Shown here piece after piece: positions 49,759 through 59,861 of a stretch of DNA of 64,000 nt. The notes below the pieces were generated by a model. The model was not told the origin of the DNA. It made no database searches and saw nothing but the letters and a program-made list of their open reading frames with translations. Position 1 is the stretch's first letter; each line of letters begins with the position of its first letter. The DNA is from Brevibacillus laterosporus (GTDB lineage Bacteria; Bacillota; Bacilli; Brevibacillales; Brevibacillaceae). The position numbers were made by a program, and so were the translations under genes. Location of the stretch: positions 353,893-417,892 of the forward strand of contig NZ_JAUKFY010000003.1 in NCBI RefSeq assembly GCF_030489605.1, written 5' to 3'.

Positions 49759-51661
49759 TCTCGTTTTACGCAATATGAGACGAAACATGAAAAGCTATCT
49801 GATCTATTTCGTCTCTATGATCTTTAGTATTGTTATTTACTATACGTTTATGTCCTTGCAATTTAATACGCAAATTGCTGAAGTAAGCGGCGGAGATCCA
49901 TATGTAAAAAAAGCGTTTGAATTTTCTAGTGGTTTGCTCTTATTGTTTGTCGCTATATTTATGGTGTATTCAAACAGCTTTTTTACTCGCAAACGGAAAA
50001 AGGAAGTCGGTCTTTATTCATTACTAGGGGTTAGAAAAAGACAGGTTGGAATGATGCTCTTTTTTGAGAACCTTTTCCTAGGAATCGGAGCTTTAATCTT
50101 AGGAATTATTTTGGGTGGTTTTTTATCGAAAGCCTTCTTGTCCTTACTGGTTTATCTCATGAATATTGATATGCAGGTAAACTTCGAAATTCCGTTAGAG
50201 GCGATCAAGCAAACAGCTACCGTGTTTTTTGTCCTGATTCTCTTTACGTCGCTACAGGGATATATATTAATTTACCGTTTTAAATTAATAGAGCTATTCC
50301 GTGCTGAACAGGAAGGCGAAACAGTTCCAAAAGGTTCAGTAATTCTAGCACTCTTCTCTGTATTTCTGATTGGTTCTGCCTATTTTCTAGCGGCTAACTT
50401 CATGAATTACTTTGATGTTTTAGTAGCTTTTTATATCATTGGTGGTACTGTGCTAGGAACTTATATCTTGTTCCATTACTTCATGATCTTTTACTTTAAA
50501 CGGGCACGTAAAAACAAGCGTTCCTTCTACAATGGATTAAACATGGTAAGTAAAGGTCAATTGTTATATCGGATTAAAGGAAATGCCACTGCGCTTGCTA
50601 CGATTACTGTGGTAAGTACGATTACGATCTGTGCAGTTGGTACGGCAGCGACTTTCTACTTCAACGTCAATGATGTAACGGCACAGGGTAATCCGTATAG
50701 TTATTCCTATCATAAGGACGGTAAGGAGTGGAATAACGAAGTAGAAAAAACCTTCGCAAATGCTAAGGATAAGAACCCAATCCAATTGGAAACAGAAGTG
50801 CCTTATATCGTTGTAAAGACACAGGATGAGAAGAAAGCAGGCTTCCCCCTACAATATTTCACCTCCGAGGGAATGTATTTATTAAGTCAATCGAAATATA
50901 ATGAATTGGCTAAAGCTATGAATCGGGAGTCTGTAGAGGTTAAACCCGGTGAAATGGTAATGTTGGACGGTTTTTATGACAAAATATTCCAAAGTGATAT
51001 CCTTAACAAGCACGTGTCTTACAAGCTGGGAGATCAAGTAAAAACCTTGACATTAGTAGATGCTAAGAAAGTGGCAGTAAGCAATTTAAGGAAAACGACC
51101 TTTGTAGTATCTGACGCTGACTATCAAGCAGCTCAAGAGTTTGGAAAGCCTTACTTGATTAAAAACATAAATGTTGAAAATCAGTATAAAGCAAGCGAGT
51201 TGTCTGCAAAACTGCATAAAGTGATGCCGGAACGCGAGGAGCTAAAGGATTTTTATACCCAATATCAAGCTATGATGGAAACAACAGGGGTTATGGTTTT
51301 TATTGGTGGATTCATTGGGTTAGTCTTCATGCTCGCGACAGGCTCAATCATTTATTTCAAACAACTTACAGAAGCTCATAACGATAAGAAGTACTATACA
51401 ATTCTACACAAGATTGGTGCTACGAAACGCGAGAGCAAAGAGGCCATTAGCAAACAGATAGCTTTTATTTTTGGAGGGCCGCTTCTGTTGGGAATCAGTC
51501 ATAGCTTGTTTGCACTTAATACGATGTCGGCAATGTTTAGAATGAACATTTTGACGCCTGTATTGGTGAGCATGGGAGTGTATCTGGTTATCTATGTTGG
51601 ATACTACTTTATGACTGTTCGTTCCTACAGTAATATTGTCTTGGATCACAATAATTCGTAA
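49745..51661 (+). CDS. ABC transporter permease, BceB type (FtsX fold)
   Basis: 638 residues: about ten membrane helices with a large extracellular domain between helices VII and VIII (about residues 310-510), the feature of BceB-type permeases. N-terminal MTLFNLVLRNMRRNMKSYLIYF is typical. It may detect and free lipid II-bound peptides. The paired SLT-like gene upstream is unusual for this family. Confidence 0.9.
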   Translation: MTLFNLVLRNMRRNMKSYLIYFVSMIFSIVIYYTFMSLQFNTQIAEVSGGDPYVKKAFEFSSGLLLLFVAIFMVYSNSFFTRKRKKEVGLYSLLGVRKRQVGMMLFFENLFLGIGALILGIILGGFLSKAFLSLLVYLMNIDMQVNFEIPLEAIKQTATVFFVLILFTSLQGYILIYRFKLIELFRAEQEGETVPKGSVILALFSVFLIGSAYFLAANFMNYFDVLVAFYIIGGTVLGTYILFHYFMIFYFKRARKNKRSFYNGLNMVSKGQLLYRIKGNATALATITVVSTITICAVGTAATFYFNVNDVTAQGNPYSYSYHKDGKEWNNEVEKTFANAKDKNPIQLETEVPYIVVKTQDEKKAGFPLQYFTSEGMYLLSQSKYNELAKAMNRESVEVKPGEMVMLDGFYDKIFQSDILNKHVSYKLGDQVKTLTLVDAKKVAVSNLRKTTFVVSDADYQAAQEFGKPYLIKNINVENQYKASELSAKLHKVMPEREELKDFYTQYQAMMETTGVMVFIGGFIGLVFMLATGSIIYFKQLTEAHNDKKYYTILHKIGATKRESKEAISKQIAFIFGGPLLLGISHSLFALNTMSAMFRMNILTPVLVSMGVYLVIYVGYYFMTVRSYSNIVLDHNNS

Positions 51662-51683
51662 CAATAAGCTGTATTTAATGTGA

Positions 51684-51728
51684 AAAGCAGAACTTCAGGA
51701 GGATGATCCTGAGGTTCTGCTTTTTTTA
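51684..51728 (+). terminator. Terminator of the ABC transporter operon
   Basis: AAGCAGAACTTCAGGA pairs with TCCTGAGGTTCTGCTT (one mismatch) followed by seven T. Confidence 0.9.
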
Positions 51729-51758
51729 CTAGTATGCTGGATATGACAATGCTGCGTA

Positions 51759-52583
51759 TTACCTTTGAGCCGTGAATAAAAAAATTTCATAGGTAGCCGG
51801 TATCCCTTGGTCCTGCTGAAAGGTATCTTTGTAATAATTCATCATCGGTAATAGAAATCGTCTGTCTCCTAAGCCATGCGCAGGGGAAGAAACAGTGGCT
51901 CCTATTTCTTTAATAGAACGTAAAAAATCAAGAACGGTTGAGTAATAAAGAGTAATGGGATAAGCGCGGACCTTTATATTTTGAAAACCAGCGTTCTTTA
52001 AAAAGGAAGTCCATGTGGAACAACTTTCAAAACGAAGAATATGCCGGCGAGCTTTTTCTCCCAGATTAGCATACGTCGCATTATAGGAATCGCGTAGCTC
52101 ATGAAAAGTAAGAGGACCAAAGGTTGAGAATAACAGATGGCCCTCAGGCTGCAAAATTCTGTGCAAGAAAGAGAGGGTTTTTTGCGGATAGTGGAGCCAC
52201 TGAAAGCAAGCATTTGAGAGAATCAGGTCATGGCTTGATTCAGGTGCAGTCTTAGCCCACTCTTCAATATCAGCACAGATGAATCGAAGAGCTGCTGTTG
52301 GAATCATGAGTGGCTGGTTGTCTCGAACGGCTTGCTCTGTTTGCCTGAGCATTTTATCGGCCAGATCCAGAGCAGTATAGCTTTGTAATGAGCGGGGGCG
52401 AGTCAGTATTTTCTGAGTGAGATACCCTGTTCCACAACCAATCTCAAGTGCTCGACAGAAGGAAAATTCACTTTCCAACGATTGAAGGAGCTGATCGGCC
52501 ATCTGCTTTTGCACAATTGCATGCTGATCATAGGAGCTGGCTTTTCGATTAAATCGTTGTTGGATGTGCAGTTTATTTGGCAC
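51759..52583 (-). CDS. bioC: Malonyl-ACP O-methyltransferase BioC
   Basis: 274 residues with SAM motif ALEIGCGTGYLTQ, followed by the BioC pattern (SNACFQWLHYPQKTL, GPLTFHELRDSY). BioC methylates malonyl-ACP so that the fatty acid cycle can build the pimeloyl chain. Last gene of the bioADBFHC operon, overlapping bioH by 11 nt. Confidence 0.92.
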   Translation of the reverse strand: MPNKLHIQQRFNRKASSYDQHAIVQKQMADQLLQSLESEFSFCRALEIGCGTGYLTQKILTRPRSLQSYTALDLADKMLRQTEQAVRDNQPLMIPTAALRFICADIEEWAKTAPESSHDLILSNACFQWLHYPQKTLSFLHRILQPEGHLLFSTFGPLTFHELRDSYNATYANLGEKARRHILRFESCSTWTSFLKNAGFQNIKVRAYPITLYYSTVLDFLRSIKEIGATVSSPAHGLGDRRFLLPMMNYYKDTFQQDQGIPATYEIFLFTAQR

Positions 52584-53304
52584 GAATAAACCTCCTTATT
52601 TCGTTACTTAGATCAGAGGAATCTGCTGCAAATGGATAATGACCTTGGCAGTCAGGGGAAAGAGTTGTAGCGTTTGGTAAAGACTCTGCTATCTCCAGCC
52701 CCGCTGCATAGGGAATAACGGGGTCATACAAGGAATGGAAGAGTAGACAAGGACAATGTATGTCAGCTAGGATTGGACGGCAGTCTTCTGAGAGTAAAAT
52801 TTCCAGCCCGGCTAACAAAGCTTCCTCTGTCCAATTACATTGCTGAAGCAAGATACGGCTTTTTTCATGGGCAAGCCCTTTCTCTGATGGGGGAAACATG
52901 CTTTGATAAAAGCGTTCTAGCACCTCGTGCCGATTCTTTCTAACCAATCGTTTCATACGAACAAGAGTGGTCGCTGGCCAGCCTAGCTGATTCTCTGTTT
53001 GATCACGGACAAAACGCGCTGTTGTATTTATGAGGACAAGTCTTTGGACAGGGAAGGCAGCAGCTAGATGCTGTGCTAACATTCCGCCCAATGACCAGCC
53101 AACAATTGAGACAGAAGAAGAGAGCTTTCGCTGATTTTCAAAATAGGCTTCTTCCACTGTTTGATAAAAAGAAGAGGGAGAGTCCGATTGAGAGAAATCG
53201 ACGGAAACATGGTGATACTCGGGTAAGCTTTGTTGCCAGCTATCCCAGATGAAAGACGGCATTCCCCAACCTGGTACCCAAAGAATCGTTTCATTGGTTC
53301 TCAT
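52573..53304 (-). CDS. bioH: Pimeloyl-ACP methyl ester esterase (BioH-like hydrolase)
   Basis: 243 residues, alpha/beta hydrolase with nucleophile Ser71 (VGWSLGG), an acid in SLYDPVIPYAAG and His in GHYPFA. In the bioC context it should hydrolyse pimeloyl-ACP methyl ester to end chain elongation. Starts overlapping the bioF stop by 4 nt. BioG/BioV-type substitutes exist elsewhere, so the symbol rests on context and fold. Confidence 0.85.
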   Translation of the reverse strand: MRTNETILWVPGWGMPSFIWDSWQQSLPEYHHVSVDFSQSDSPSSFYQTVEEAYFENQRKLSSSVSIVGWSLGGMLAQHLAAAFPVQRLVLINTTARFVRDQTENQLGWPATTLVRMKRLVRKNRHEVLERFYQSMFPPSEKGLAHEKSRILLQQCNWTEEALLAGLEILLSEDCRPILADIHCPCLLFHSLYDPVIPYAAGLEIAESLPNATTLSPDCQGHYPFAADSSDLSNEIRRFIRAK

Positions 53305-54503
53305 GTAATCACTCCAAGTTCTATTGCTGTCCGAATGATTTTGTGCGTTGCCCGAGCTAAATCTTCATCTGAATGCGTTGCCATTAGAGAAAAACGGATG
53401 CGTGCTGAATTTTCAGGAACAGTAGGAGGACGTATTGCTACAGCTAAAATTCCCTCTTGCTCTAAACGTTTGCTGTATTGAATGGCTGTCTGATTATCGC
53501 CAAGCAGCAGAGGCACAATGGGGGAATCTCCAGCAGGGACAAGCAACCCAGCCTGTTGCAGCTTCATGCGGAATTGTTTGCTCTTTCTGTAAAGCTCCTT
53601 TCTGCGCCAATCCTCTTGTTGAACAATGGCAACAGATTGGCCAATCGCTGAGATTAGAGCAGGTGGTAGCGAGGTTGAATAAATGAGCGGACGGCAGGTA
53701 TGTACCAGGTAATCAATAACGACTTGATCAGCACATACATATGCCCCATATAAACCAAGGGCTTTGCTGCATGTTCCCATCAGGATATCTACCTCTTGAT
53801 GAACACCGTATTGATGACATAAACCAGCACCTGATTTTCCATAAACTCCGCCTGCATGTGCTTCATCGACCATTAAAAATACACCGTGATCATGCTTGAT
53901 TCTTACCAGCTCTTCTACATCAGCCTTATCGCCATCCATCGAAAAGACGGTATCAGTAACAATTAAATTTCGTCGGTGGTTTCCCTTATGTTTTCGCAGA
54001 AGATACTGCAGGTGCTCGTAATCGTTATGACGGTAACGATAATGGGCGGCCCGGCTTAAAAGAGTGCCATCTACTATGCTGGCATGGTTAAGACGATCGC
54101 TATAAACAGCTCCATGACGATCGAGCAGCGCAGTGATACAGCCCAAATTAGCCATGTAGCCATTTGCAAATAACAGGCTTGCCTCCCGTTCCTTCCAGCG
54201 GCTGATCATTTTCTCCGTTTGGTCATAACATGAAAAGTTGCCAACCACCAAACGGGATGAGGTGCCTCCTGCTCCAAAGGATTGTGATGTCATTTCCCAT
54301 GAATGTAGCACCCGAGGATCGTATGATAATCCTAAGTAATTGTTAGAAGAGAGGTTCAGTAATTTTTGGCCGTTTGCTGCAATCCATGTCCCTTGGCTTT
54401 TTGCCACATATTCGGTTTGACGAAGACTGCGTGTAAGCCCCATACGATGCAATTCATCTAATTCATGCCGCAACTGAGGATATTTATCCATGTATGTGGT
54501 CAT
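53301..54503 (-). CDS. bioF: 8-amino-7-oxononanoate synthase
   Basis: PLP enzyme of the alpha-oxoamine synthase family: the PLP lysine lies in GTCSKALGLYGAY, and the SSNNYLGLS motif and the SFGAGGTSSRLVVGN region are typical. It condenses pimeloyl-ACP with alanine. The ATG at 54503 (MTTYMDKYP) or the ATG at 54491 is likely the start; both overlap the bioB 3' end, and the frame's extension to 54530 is doubtful. Confidence 0.92.
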   Translation of the reverse strand: MTTYMDKYPQLRHELDELHRMGLTRSLRQTEYVAKSQGTWIAANGQKLLNLSSNNYLGLSYDPRVLHSWEMTSQSFGAGGTSSRLVVGNFSCYDQTEKMISRWKEREASLLFANGYMANLGCITALLDRHGAVYSDRLNHASIVDGTLLSRAAHYRYRHNDYEHLQYLLRKHKGNHRRNLIVTDTVFSMDGDKADVEELVRIKHDHGVFLMVDEAHAGGVYGKSGAGLCHQYGVHQEVDILMGTCSKALGLYGAYVCADQVVIDYLVHTCRPLIYSTSLPPALISAIGQSVAIVQQEDWRRKELYRKSKQFRMKLQQAGLLVPAGDSPIVPLLLGDNQTAIQYSKRLEQEGILAVAIRPPTVPENSARIRFSLMATHSDEDLARATHKIIRTAIELGVIT

Positions 54504-55509
54504 TAGCAAATGCATTTTCTTCAATTTCAAAGCCCATGTCTGCTATCATTTGATGGTCGGCATGTATCGATTGACCAGCAGTGGTTAAATAATCACCAAC
54601 AAATACAGAATTAGCGGCGTATAATGCTAGAGGCTGCAGGTGGCCAAGGTTTAGCTCCCGCCCGCCCGCGATCCGAACTTCTTTGGCCGGACAAATAAAA
54701 CGGAACAAGGCGATTACTTTCAGACAAAAACGTGGTGTATTTCGTTGCATATGAGCTAATGGAGTTCCCAGTATCGGATTTAAAAAGTTAATCGGAATAG
54801 AATCAGCATTGATGGCCCGCAGAGTATAAGCCATCTCTACAATTTCCTCCAGTGTTTCTCCCATCCCGATGATGACTCCAGAGCAAGGAGACATTCCGGC
54901 TGTTTTTGCATGTTTGATTGTTTCAGTCCGTTGATCGTAGGTATGAGTAGTAGTGATGGAGGCATAATTCTCTTTGCTTGTATTAATGTTGTGGTTGTAG
55001 CGATCTACCCCAGCGGCCGCTAAACGACTCGCTTGTTCTGATGTTAACAATCCTAAACAGGCACAAATTTTTAATGATGAGGTTTGTTTAATCTCGGTTA
55101 CTGCATCGATTACTTGTTGTAATTCTCTCTCGGTTGGTCCACGACCAGAGGCTACGATACAATAGGTTCCCGCTTTTCGCGTGATCGCTTCCTGTGCCCC
55201 TTTTAACAGAGTTTCTTTGTCTAACATTGTGTACTTTTCAATAGGTGCTGACGAACGGCTTGATTGAGAGCAATACCCGCAATCCTCCCGACAATGACCG
55301 CTTTTCGCATTCATGATCATGTTTAACTTCACTCGTTTGGCAAAGAAACGATAGCGTACCTGGTAGGCGGCTTGCAGGATAGGTAATAATTCATCGTCGG
55401 TCGCTTGTAAAACTTTTAGAGCTTCTTCCTTGGTGAGAAGCTCGCCAGCTATAGATTTTTGAGCCAAAATAGACCAATCATATGCAGAGCGAATAGCTGA
55501 TGTACTCAT
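54484..55509 (-). CDS. bioB: Biotin synthase
   Basis: 341 residues: radical SAM enzyme with the CREDCGYCSQ motif (CxxxCxxC, 4Fe-4S) and the later NINTSKENY and AGGRE(L) motifs that hold the second cluster region. It inserts sulfur into dethiobiotin. The ATG at 55509 with AAGGGGGAT upstream gives the family N-terminus; the open frame's upstream extension to 55554 is not supported. Confidence 0.95.
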   Translation of the reverse strand: MSTSAIRSAYDWSILAQKSIAGELLTKEEALKVLQATDDELLPILQAAYQVRYRFFAKRVKLNMIMNAKSGHCREDCGYCSQSSRSSAPIEKYTMLDKETLLKGAQEAITRKAGTYCIVASGRGPTERELQQVIDAVTEIKQTSSLKICACLGLLTSEQASRLAAAGVDRYNHNINTSKENYASITTTHTYDQRTETIKHAKTAGMSPCSGVIIGMGETLEEIVEMAYTLRAINADSIPINFLNPILGTPLAHMQRNTPRFCLKVIALFRFICPAKEVRIAGGRELNLGHLQPLALYAANSVFVGDYLTTAGQSIHADHQMIADMGFEIEENAFANDHIHG

Positions 55510-55560
55510 AGCACAAATCCCCCTTAAGAGTATTACTTCATCATTTTCATACACCAGGAA

Positions 55561-56271
55561 CTAATCTTGAAATTCACGTAGAATGGGTGTTAGCCGAATA
55601 TGCTTTTCTATCACGTCGATAAGTTGATTTTTGGTGATTGGCTTCGCAAGATAGGGAAACAGACCAAGAACGGGAACTTTACCAAAATCCTCAATATAGT
55701 CAGCATTTTTTCTGATTGCTGTCATAGAGAGTGCGGCTTCTGTTTGATTTAGAATAACGCCTAAGATAGGAATTTCTCTTGTCCGCAAGGCTTCTATGGA
55801 GAGAAGAGTATGATTAATCGTTCCTAAGCCACCCCGCGCAACCAGTAGAACAGAGAAACCAAGCTGTTTAATCAGATCAATCCCTAGCTTTGTGTCTGTC
55901 AAGGGAGCTAATAATCCACCAGCACCTTCTACCAGCAGATTTTTATGTCTAGCAAAAAGCAGCTCACCAGCCTGCATAATGCCGGGGAGTGTTAAGATAG
56001 TACCTTCCCGAATTGCTGCTAGGTGCGGTGTAACTGGTTCTACAAAGGACAGCGGAGCAATTTCATGTGGAGCCTCCTTTAAGCCGGCCAGAGCTTTTAT
56101 TCGTGAGGCGTCGCTTTCTATGTCATCGGCATGCGCTCCTGATTGCACAGGCTTCCATACCCCAACGTCCAAATTTCTCTGAAGGAGTGTTGCGGCTAAA
56201 CTAGCTGTAATAATGGTTTTGCCTATCTCTGTATCAGTTCCCGCAATAAAAATGCCGTTGGTATGTCTCAT
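55561..56271 (-). CDS. bioD: Dethiobiotin synthetase
   Basis: 236 residues: P-loop GTDTEIGKT at about 12-20, with KPVQSG and [10 protein letters not shown] motifs. It closes the ureido ring of DAPA with CO2 and ATP. Its start overlaps the bioA stop by 4 nt; bioB follows after a 51-nt gap. Confidence 0.95.
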   Translation of the reverse strand: MRHTNGIFIAGTDTEIGKTIITASLAATLLQRNLDVGVWKPVQSGAHADDIESDASRIKALAGLKEAPHEIAPLSFVEPVTPHLAAIREGTILTLPGIMQAGELLFARHKNLLVEGAGGLLAPLTDTKLGIDLIKQLGFSVLLVARGGLGTINHTLLSIEALRTREIPILGVILNQTEAALSMTAIRKNADYIEDFGKVPVLGLFPYLAKPITKNQLIDVIEKHIRLTPILREFQD

Positions 56272-57629
56272 GCTTCTCTACCTTCTGTAACTTCGACAAT
56301 CGCCTGATATAAAATTTGAATCATTTCAGCTAGTTCATCGTGTGTGCTTGAGAGAGGAGGCATAAATACAAGTACATTTCCGAGTGGACGTGTTAATAAG
56401 CCTAGTTCTCTGCAGCGTTGGCTTACTTTTACCCCAATTCTGTCATTCCAGTGATAAGGAGTTCGCTTCTGTTTATCTACCACCAGCTCTATACCAACCA
56501 TCAGACCTTTCTGACGAATGTCTCCTACATGCTTTCTCTCTAAAAATGCAGGCCATTTTTGTTTGAGCCACTTTGCATCAGCAGCTACTTTATCTACCAG
56601 TCCTTTTGATTCAAATAGCTCTAAATTGGCAAGGGCAACAGCACAGCCCAGCGGATTCCCCGTATAGGAATGTCCATGGAAAAATGTCTTTTGTTCCTCG
56701 TAATTCGCATAAAAACCTTGATAGATTTCATCTGTTGTAAGAGTTGCCGCCAAGGGGAGATATCCGCCGGTAATCCCTTTAGCAATGACCATGATGTCAG
56801 GCGTAACCTCCTCGTGTTCACAAGCAAACATCTTACCAGTACGCCCAAAACCAGTAGCAACCTCGTCAGCAATAAAAAGAACCTGGTGTGCAGCAGCTAG
56901 CTCAGCGATCTTTTTTAGACAACCTTCTGGCATTACAATCATGCCGCTAGCACCCTGAACGATTGGCTCAACAATAATCGCAGCGATTTCACTCGATTTT
57001 TCTTCTAGCAGCTTCTCCAAAGATTGAAGGGTTTGCTCCAGTGCCGCTCCATCCTTTTCTTCCCTGTATGTATTTGGATAAGGAATGGTGTAGGGAGAGA
57101 ATAACAATGGTTTGTACACCTGATGATAAAGAGGGATTGCTCCCACACTAACGGCCCCAATTGTATCCCCATGGTATGCCTGATTCATGGTAATAAAGCG
57201 AGTCTTTCCGCTAATCCCTTTATTTTGCCAATATTGAAAGGCCATTTTTAGAGCAATCTCTACACCTGTAGCTCCACAGTCCGAATAAAAGACCTTCGTA
57301 AGCCCCTCTGGGGTGATTTCCACTAATTTTTCCGCTAATTGAATCGCTGGTACATTGGCCATACCCAGTAAGGTTGAATGGGCGATGAGTTCTAATTGTT
57401 TGGTTATTGCTTGATCTAATTCAGGTACGCAGTGCCCGTGTACATTGAGCCAGATAGAGGAAAACCCATCGTAGTATTTTTTGTTGTTCACATCGATTAA
57501 TGTTACGCCTTCTCCTCGCTCGATGATTAAAGGATCATTCTCACAGTAGTCTTTCATTTGAGTAAAGGGATGCCACAAGTATTTTTTATTTTTACGGGCT
57601 AGCTCAGCATAGCTGGGTGTTGAAATCAT
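56268..57629 (-). CDS. bioA: DAPA aminotransferase
   Basis: 453 residues of the class-III PLP family: [14 protein letters not shown] and the PLP lysine in [14 protein letters not shown]. It makes 7,8-diaminopelargonate from KAPA. AAAGGAG lies 9 nt before the start. First gene of the biotin operon, directly downstream of the BirA operator. Confidence 0.95.
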   Translation of the reverse strand: MISTPSYAELARKNKKYLWHPFTQMKDYCENDPLIIERGEGVTLIDVNNKKYYDGFSSIWLNVHGHCVPELDQAITKQLELIAHSTLLGMANVPAIQLAEKLVEITPEGLTKVFYSDCGATGVEIALKMAFQYWQNKGISGKTRFITMNQAYHGDTIGAVSVGAIPLYHQVYKPLLFSPYTIPYPNTYREEKDGAALEQTLQSLEKLLEEKSSEIAAIIVEPIVQGASGMIVMPEGCLKKIAELAAAHQVLFIADEVATGFGRTGKMFACEHEEVTPDIMVIAKGITGGYLPLAATLTTDEIYQGFYANYEEQKTFFHGHSYTGNPLGCAVALANLELFESKGLVDKVAADAKWLKQKWPAFLERKHVGDIRQKGLMVGIELVVDKQKRTPYHWNDRIGVKVSQRCRELGLLTRPLGNVLVFMPPLSSTHDELAEMIQILYQAIVEVTEGREA

Positions 57630-57652
57630 GTAGGATCTCCTTTCTTCTTTTT

Positions 57653-57683
57653 TTGTAAACTGTATTTATTGTTTGGTTTACAA
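57653..57683 (-). promoter_or_regulatory. BirA operator of the biotin operon
   Basis: TTGTAAAC (57653-57660) and GTTTACAA (57676-57683) form a perfect inverted repeat with a 15-bp spacer, 24 bp before bioA. This matches the Firmicutes BirA box (WTGTWAAC-N15-GTTWACAW). It implies a bifunctional BirA with an HTH domain elsewhere in the genome and repression of bioADBFHC when biotin is sufficient. Confidence 0.88.
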
Positions 57684-57811
57684 ATATAGTTAGAAATATA
57701 GCATAGCTTTTTTTTCCTGTAAATGAGTAAGGATGCACATTAAAATTTGACAAATATAACAGAATAGCTAGAAGATGAAAAATGAGAATGAATAAAGTAA
57801 GGATGGAATAG

Positions 57812-58798
<987 letters not shown>

Positions 58799-58853
58799 CA
58801 ATATAAGGGGGAAGCTTGCATAAGAAATTCATGATGCCAGGCTATCAAATGTA

Positions 58854-58910
58854 AGGGAAACGGGAAAGGCTGCTGGTTGGTGGAGTAGCACTTTCTGTTT
58901 CCCTGTTTTT
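58854..58910 (+). terminator. ldh terminator
   Basis: AGGGAAAC (58854-58861) pairs with GTTTCCCT (58897-58904), followed by GTTTTTTT. Confidence 0.8.
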
Positions 58911-58914
58911 TTGC

Positions 58915-59640
58915 TTATTTATGTTTCTTTCTGGGTTCTTTGATCACATCCCAGGTTTCCTGGTCTTGAATTTGGTTCATAATAAGCATATATTCGGAAA
59001 TAGCTTCTTGAATGGCTCTAGCAATTTGTTTTTGCGTTTTTTCATTTACTAGAAAATGGCGGTCACGCGAGTTGCTCAGATAGCCCATCTCTACAATAAC
59101 TGTCGGACAGATCGATTGCTTAAGTAGATAATAGGTCTTGCCAGGCAATGGCTCACCTTTGGTTTTATACAACTGATCCAAATGGTGCTGGATGATATCA
59201 GCCAGGATATAGCTTTGATTATTTTTTTGATAAAGGACTAGCGGGCCTCTGCTAGATTTACTATTTGACCAATTAACATGGAGGCTAACCAGCATTTGTG
59301 GATGAACTTCCTTAGCCAAATGCCGTCTCTGGGCTAAATCACGAATATGACGTGAGGAAGAACGCAGCCATTTATTTTCATCGCTAAGAGCATAATCACC
59401 TGTGCGATTTAACAAAACCTGATGGCCTTTTACCAGTAATTCTTTATACAATAGCTTGGCAATTTGCAAATTAATATCCTTTTCTAAAATTCCTTGATAA
59501 GAGGTTCCTCCATCTATGCCGCCGTGTCCCGCATCAATAATGATTTCTATTGGCATATGCTCGGAGCTAATCGCTCTGGCATCAGTAGGGAGAAGGACCA
59601 TCAACAGCAAGCCTACCAAGGCTACCTTCAACCACTGCAT
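58915..59640 (-). CDS. cwlD: N-acetylmuramoyl-L-alanine amidase, CwlD-like
   Basis: 241 residues: signal peptide (VALVGLLLMVLLPTDARA) and an Amidase_3 zinc domain. Ligands are His in DAGHGG, Glu in GILEKDINL and His in LVSLHVN; catalytic Glu in VIVEMGYLSN. CwlD makes muramic delta-lactam in spore cortex. The exact CwlD assignment rests on length and position, which differs from B. subtilis. Reads against the surrounding plus-strand genes. Confidence 0.78.
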   Translation of the reverse strand: MQWLKVALVGLLLMVLLPTDARAISSEHMPIEIIIDAGHGGIDGGTSYQGILEKDINLQIAKLLYKELLVKGHQVLLNRTGDYALSDENKWLRSSSRHIRDLAQRRHLAKEVHPQMLVSLHVNWSNSKSSRGPLVLYQKNNQSYILADIIQHHLDQLYKTKGEPLPGKTYYLLKQSICPTVIVEMGYLSNSRDRHFLVNEKTQKQIARAIQEAISEYMLIMNQIQDQETWDVIKEPRKKHK

Positions 59641-59794
59641 ACACTTCCCCTCCTTAGGTTATGGAACAAGATGTACGTATCGTGTTAGAAATTTTGATAT
59701 ATAAAAGTATCTCCCTACCTGCAAAAACTCATGAAGAACTTTCAGAGGAAAACAGAGGGATTTATATAATAAATCGCCTTTTCACTCTAGCCGT

Positions 59795-59825
59795 TTGGAC
59801 GTAAATCGCACTTATATGTTATAAT
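59795..59825 (+). promoter_or_regulatory. gyrA promoter
   Basis: TTGGAC (59795-59800) and TATAAT (59820-59825) with a TG extension (TGTTATAAT). The 19-bp spacer is long, so the extended -10 probably carries the activity. 36 bp before the gyrA start. Confidence 0.6.
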
Positions 59826-59861
59826 AAAGCGTTGTAATTTCGAGTTGGAGGGTAACCTAAA

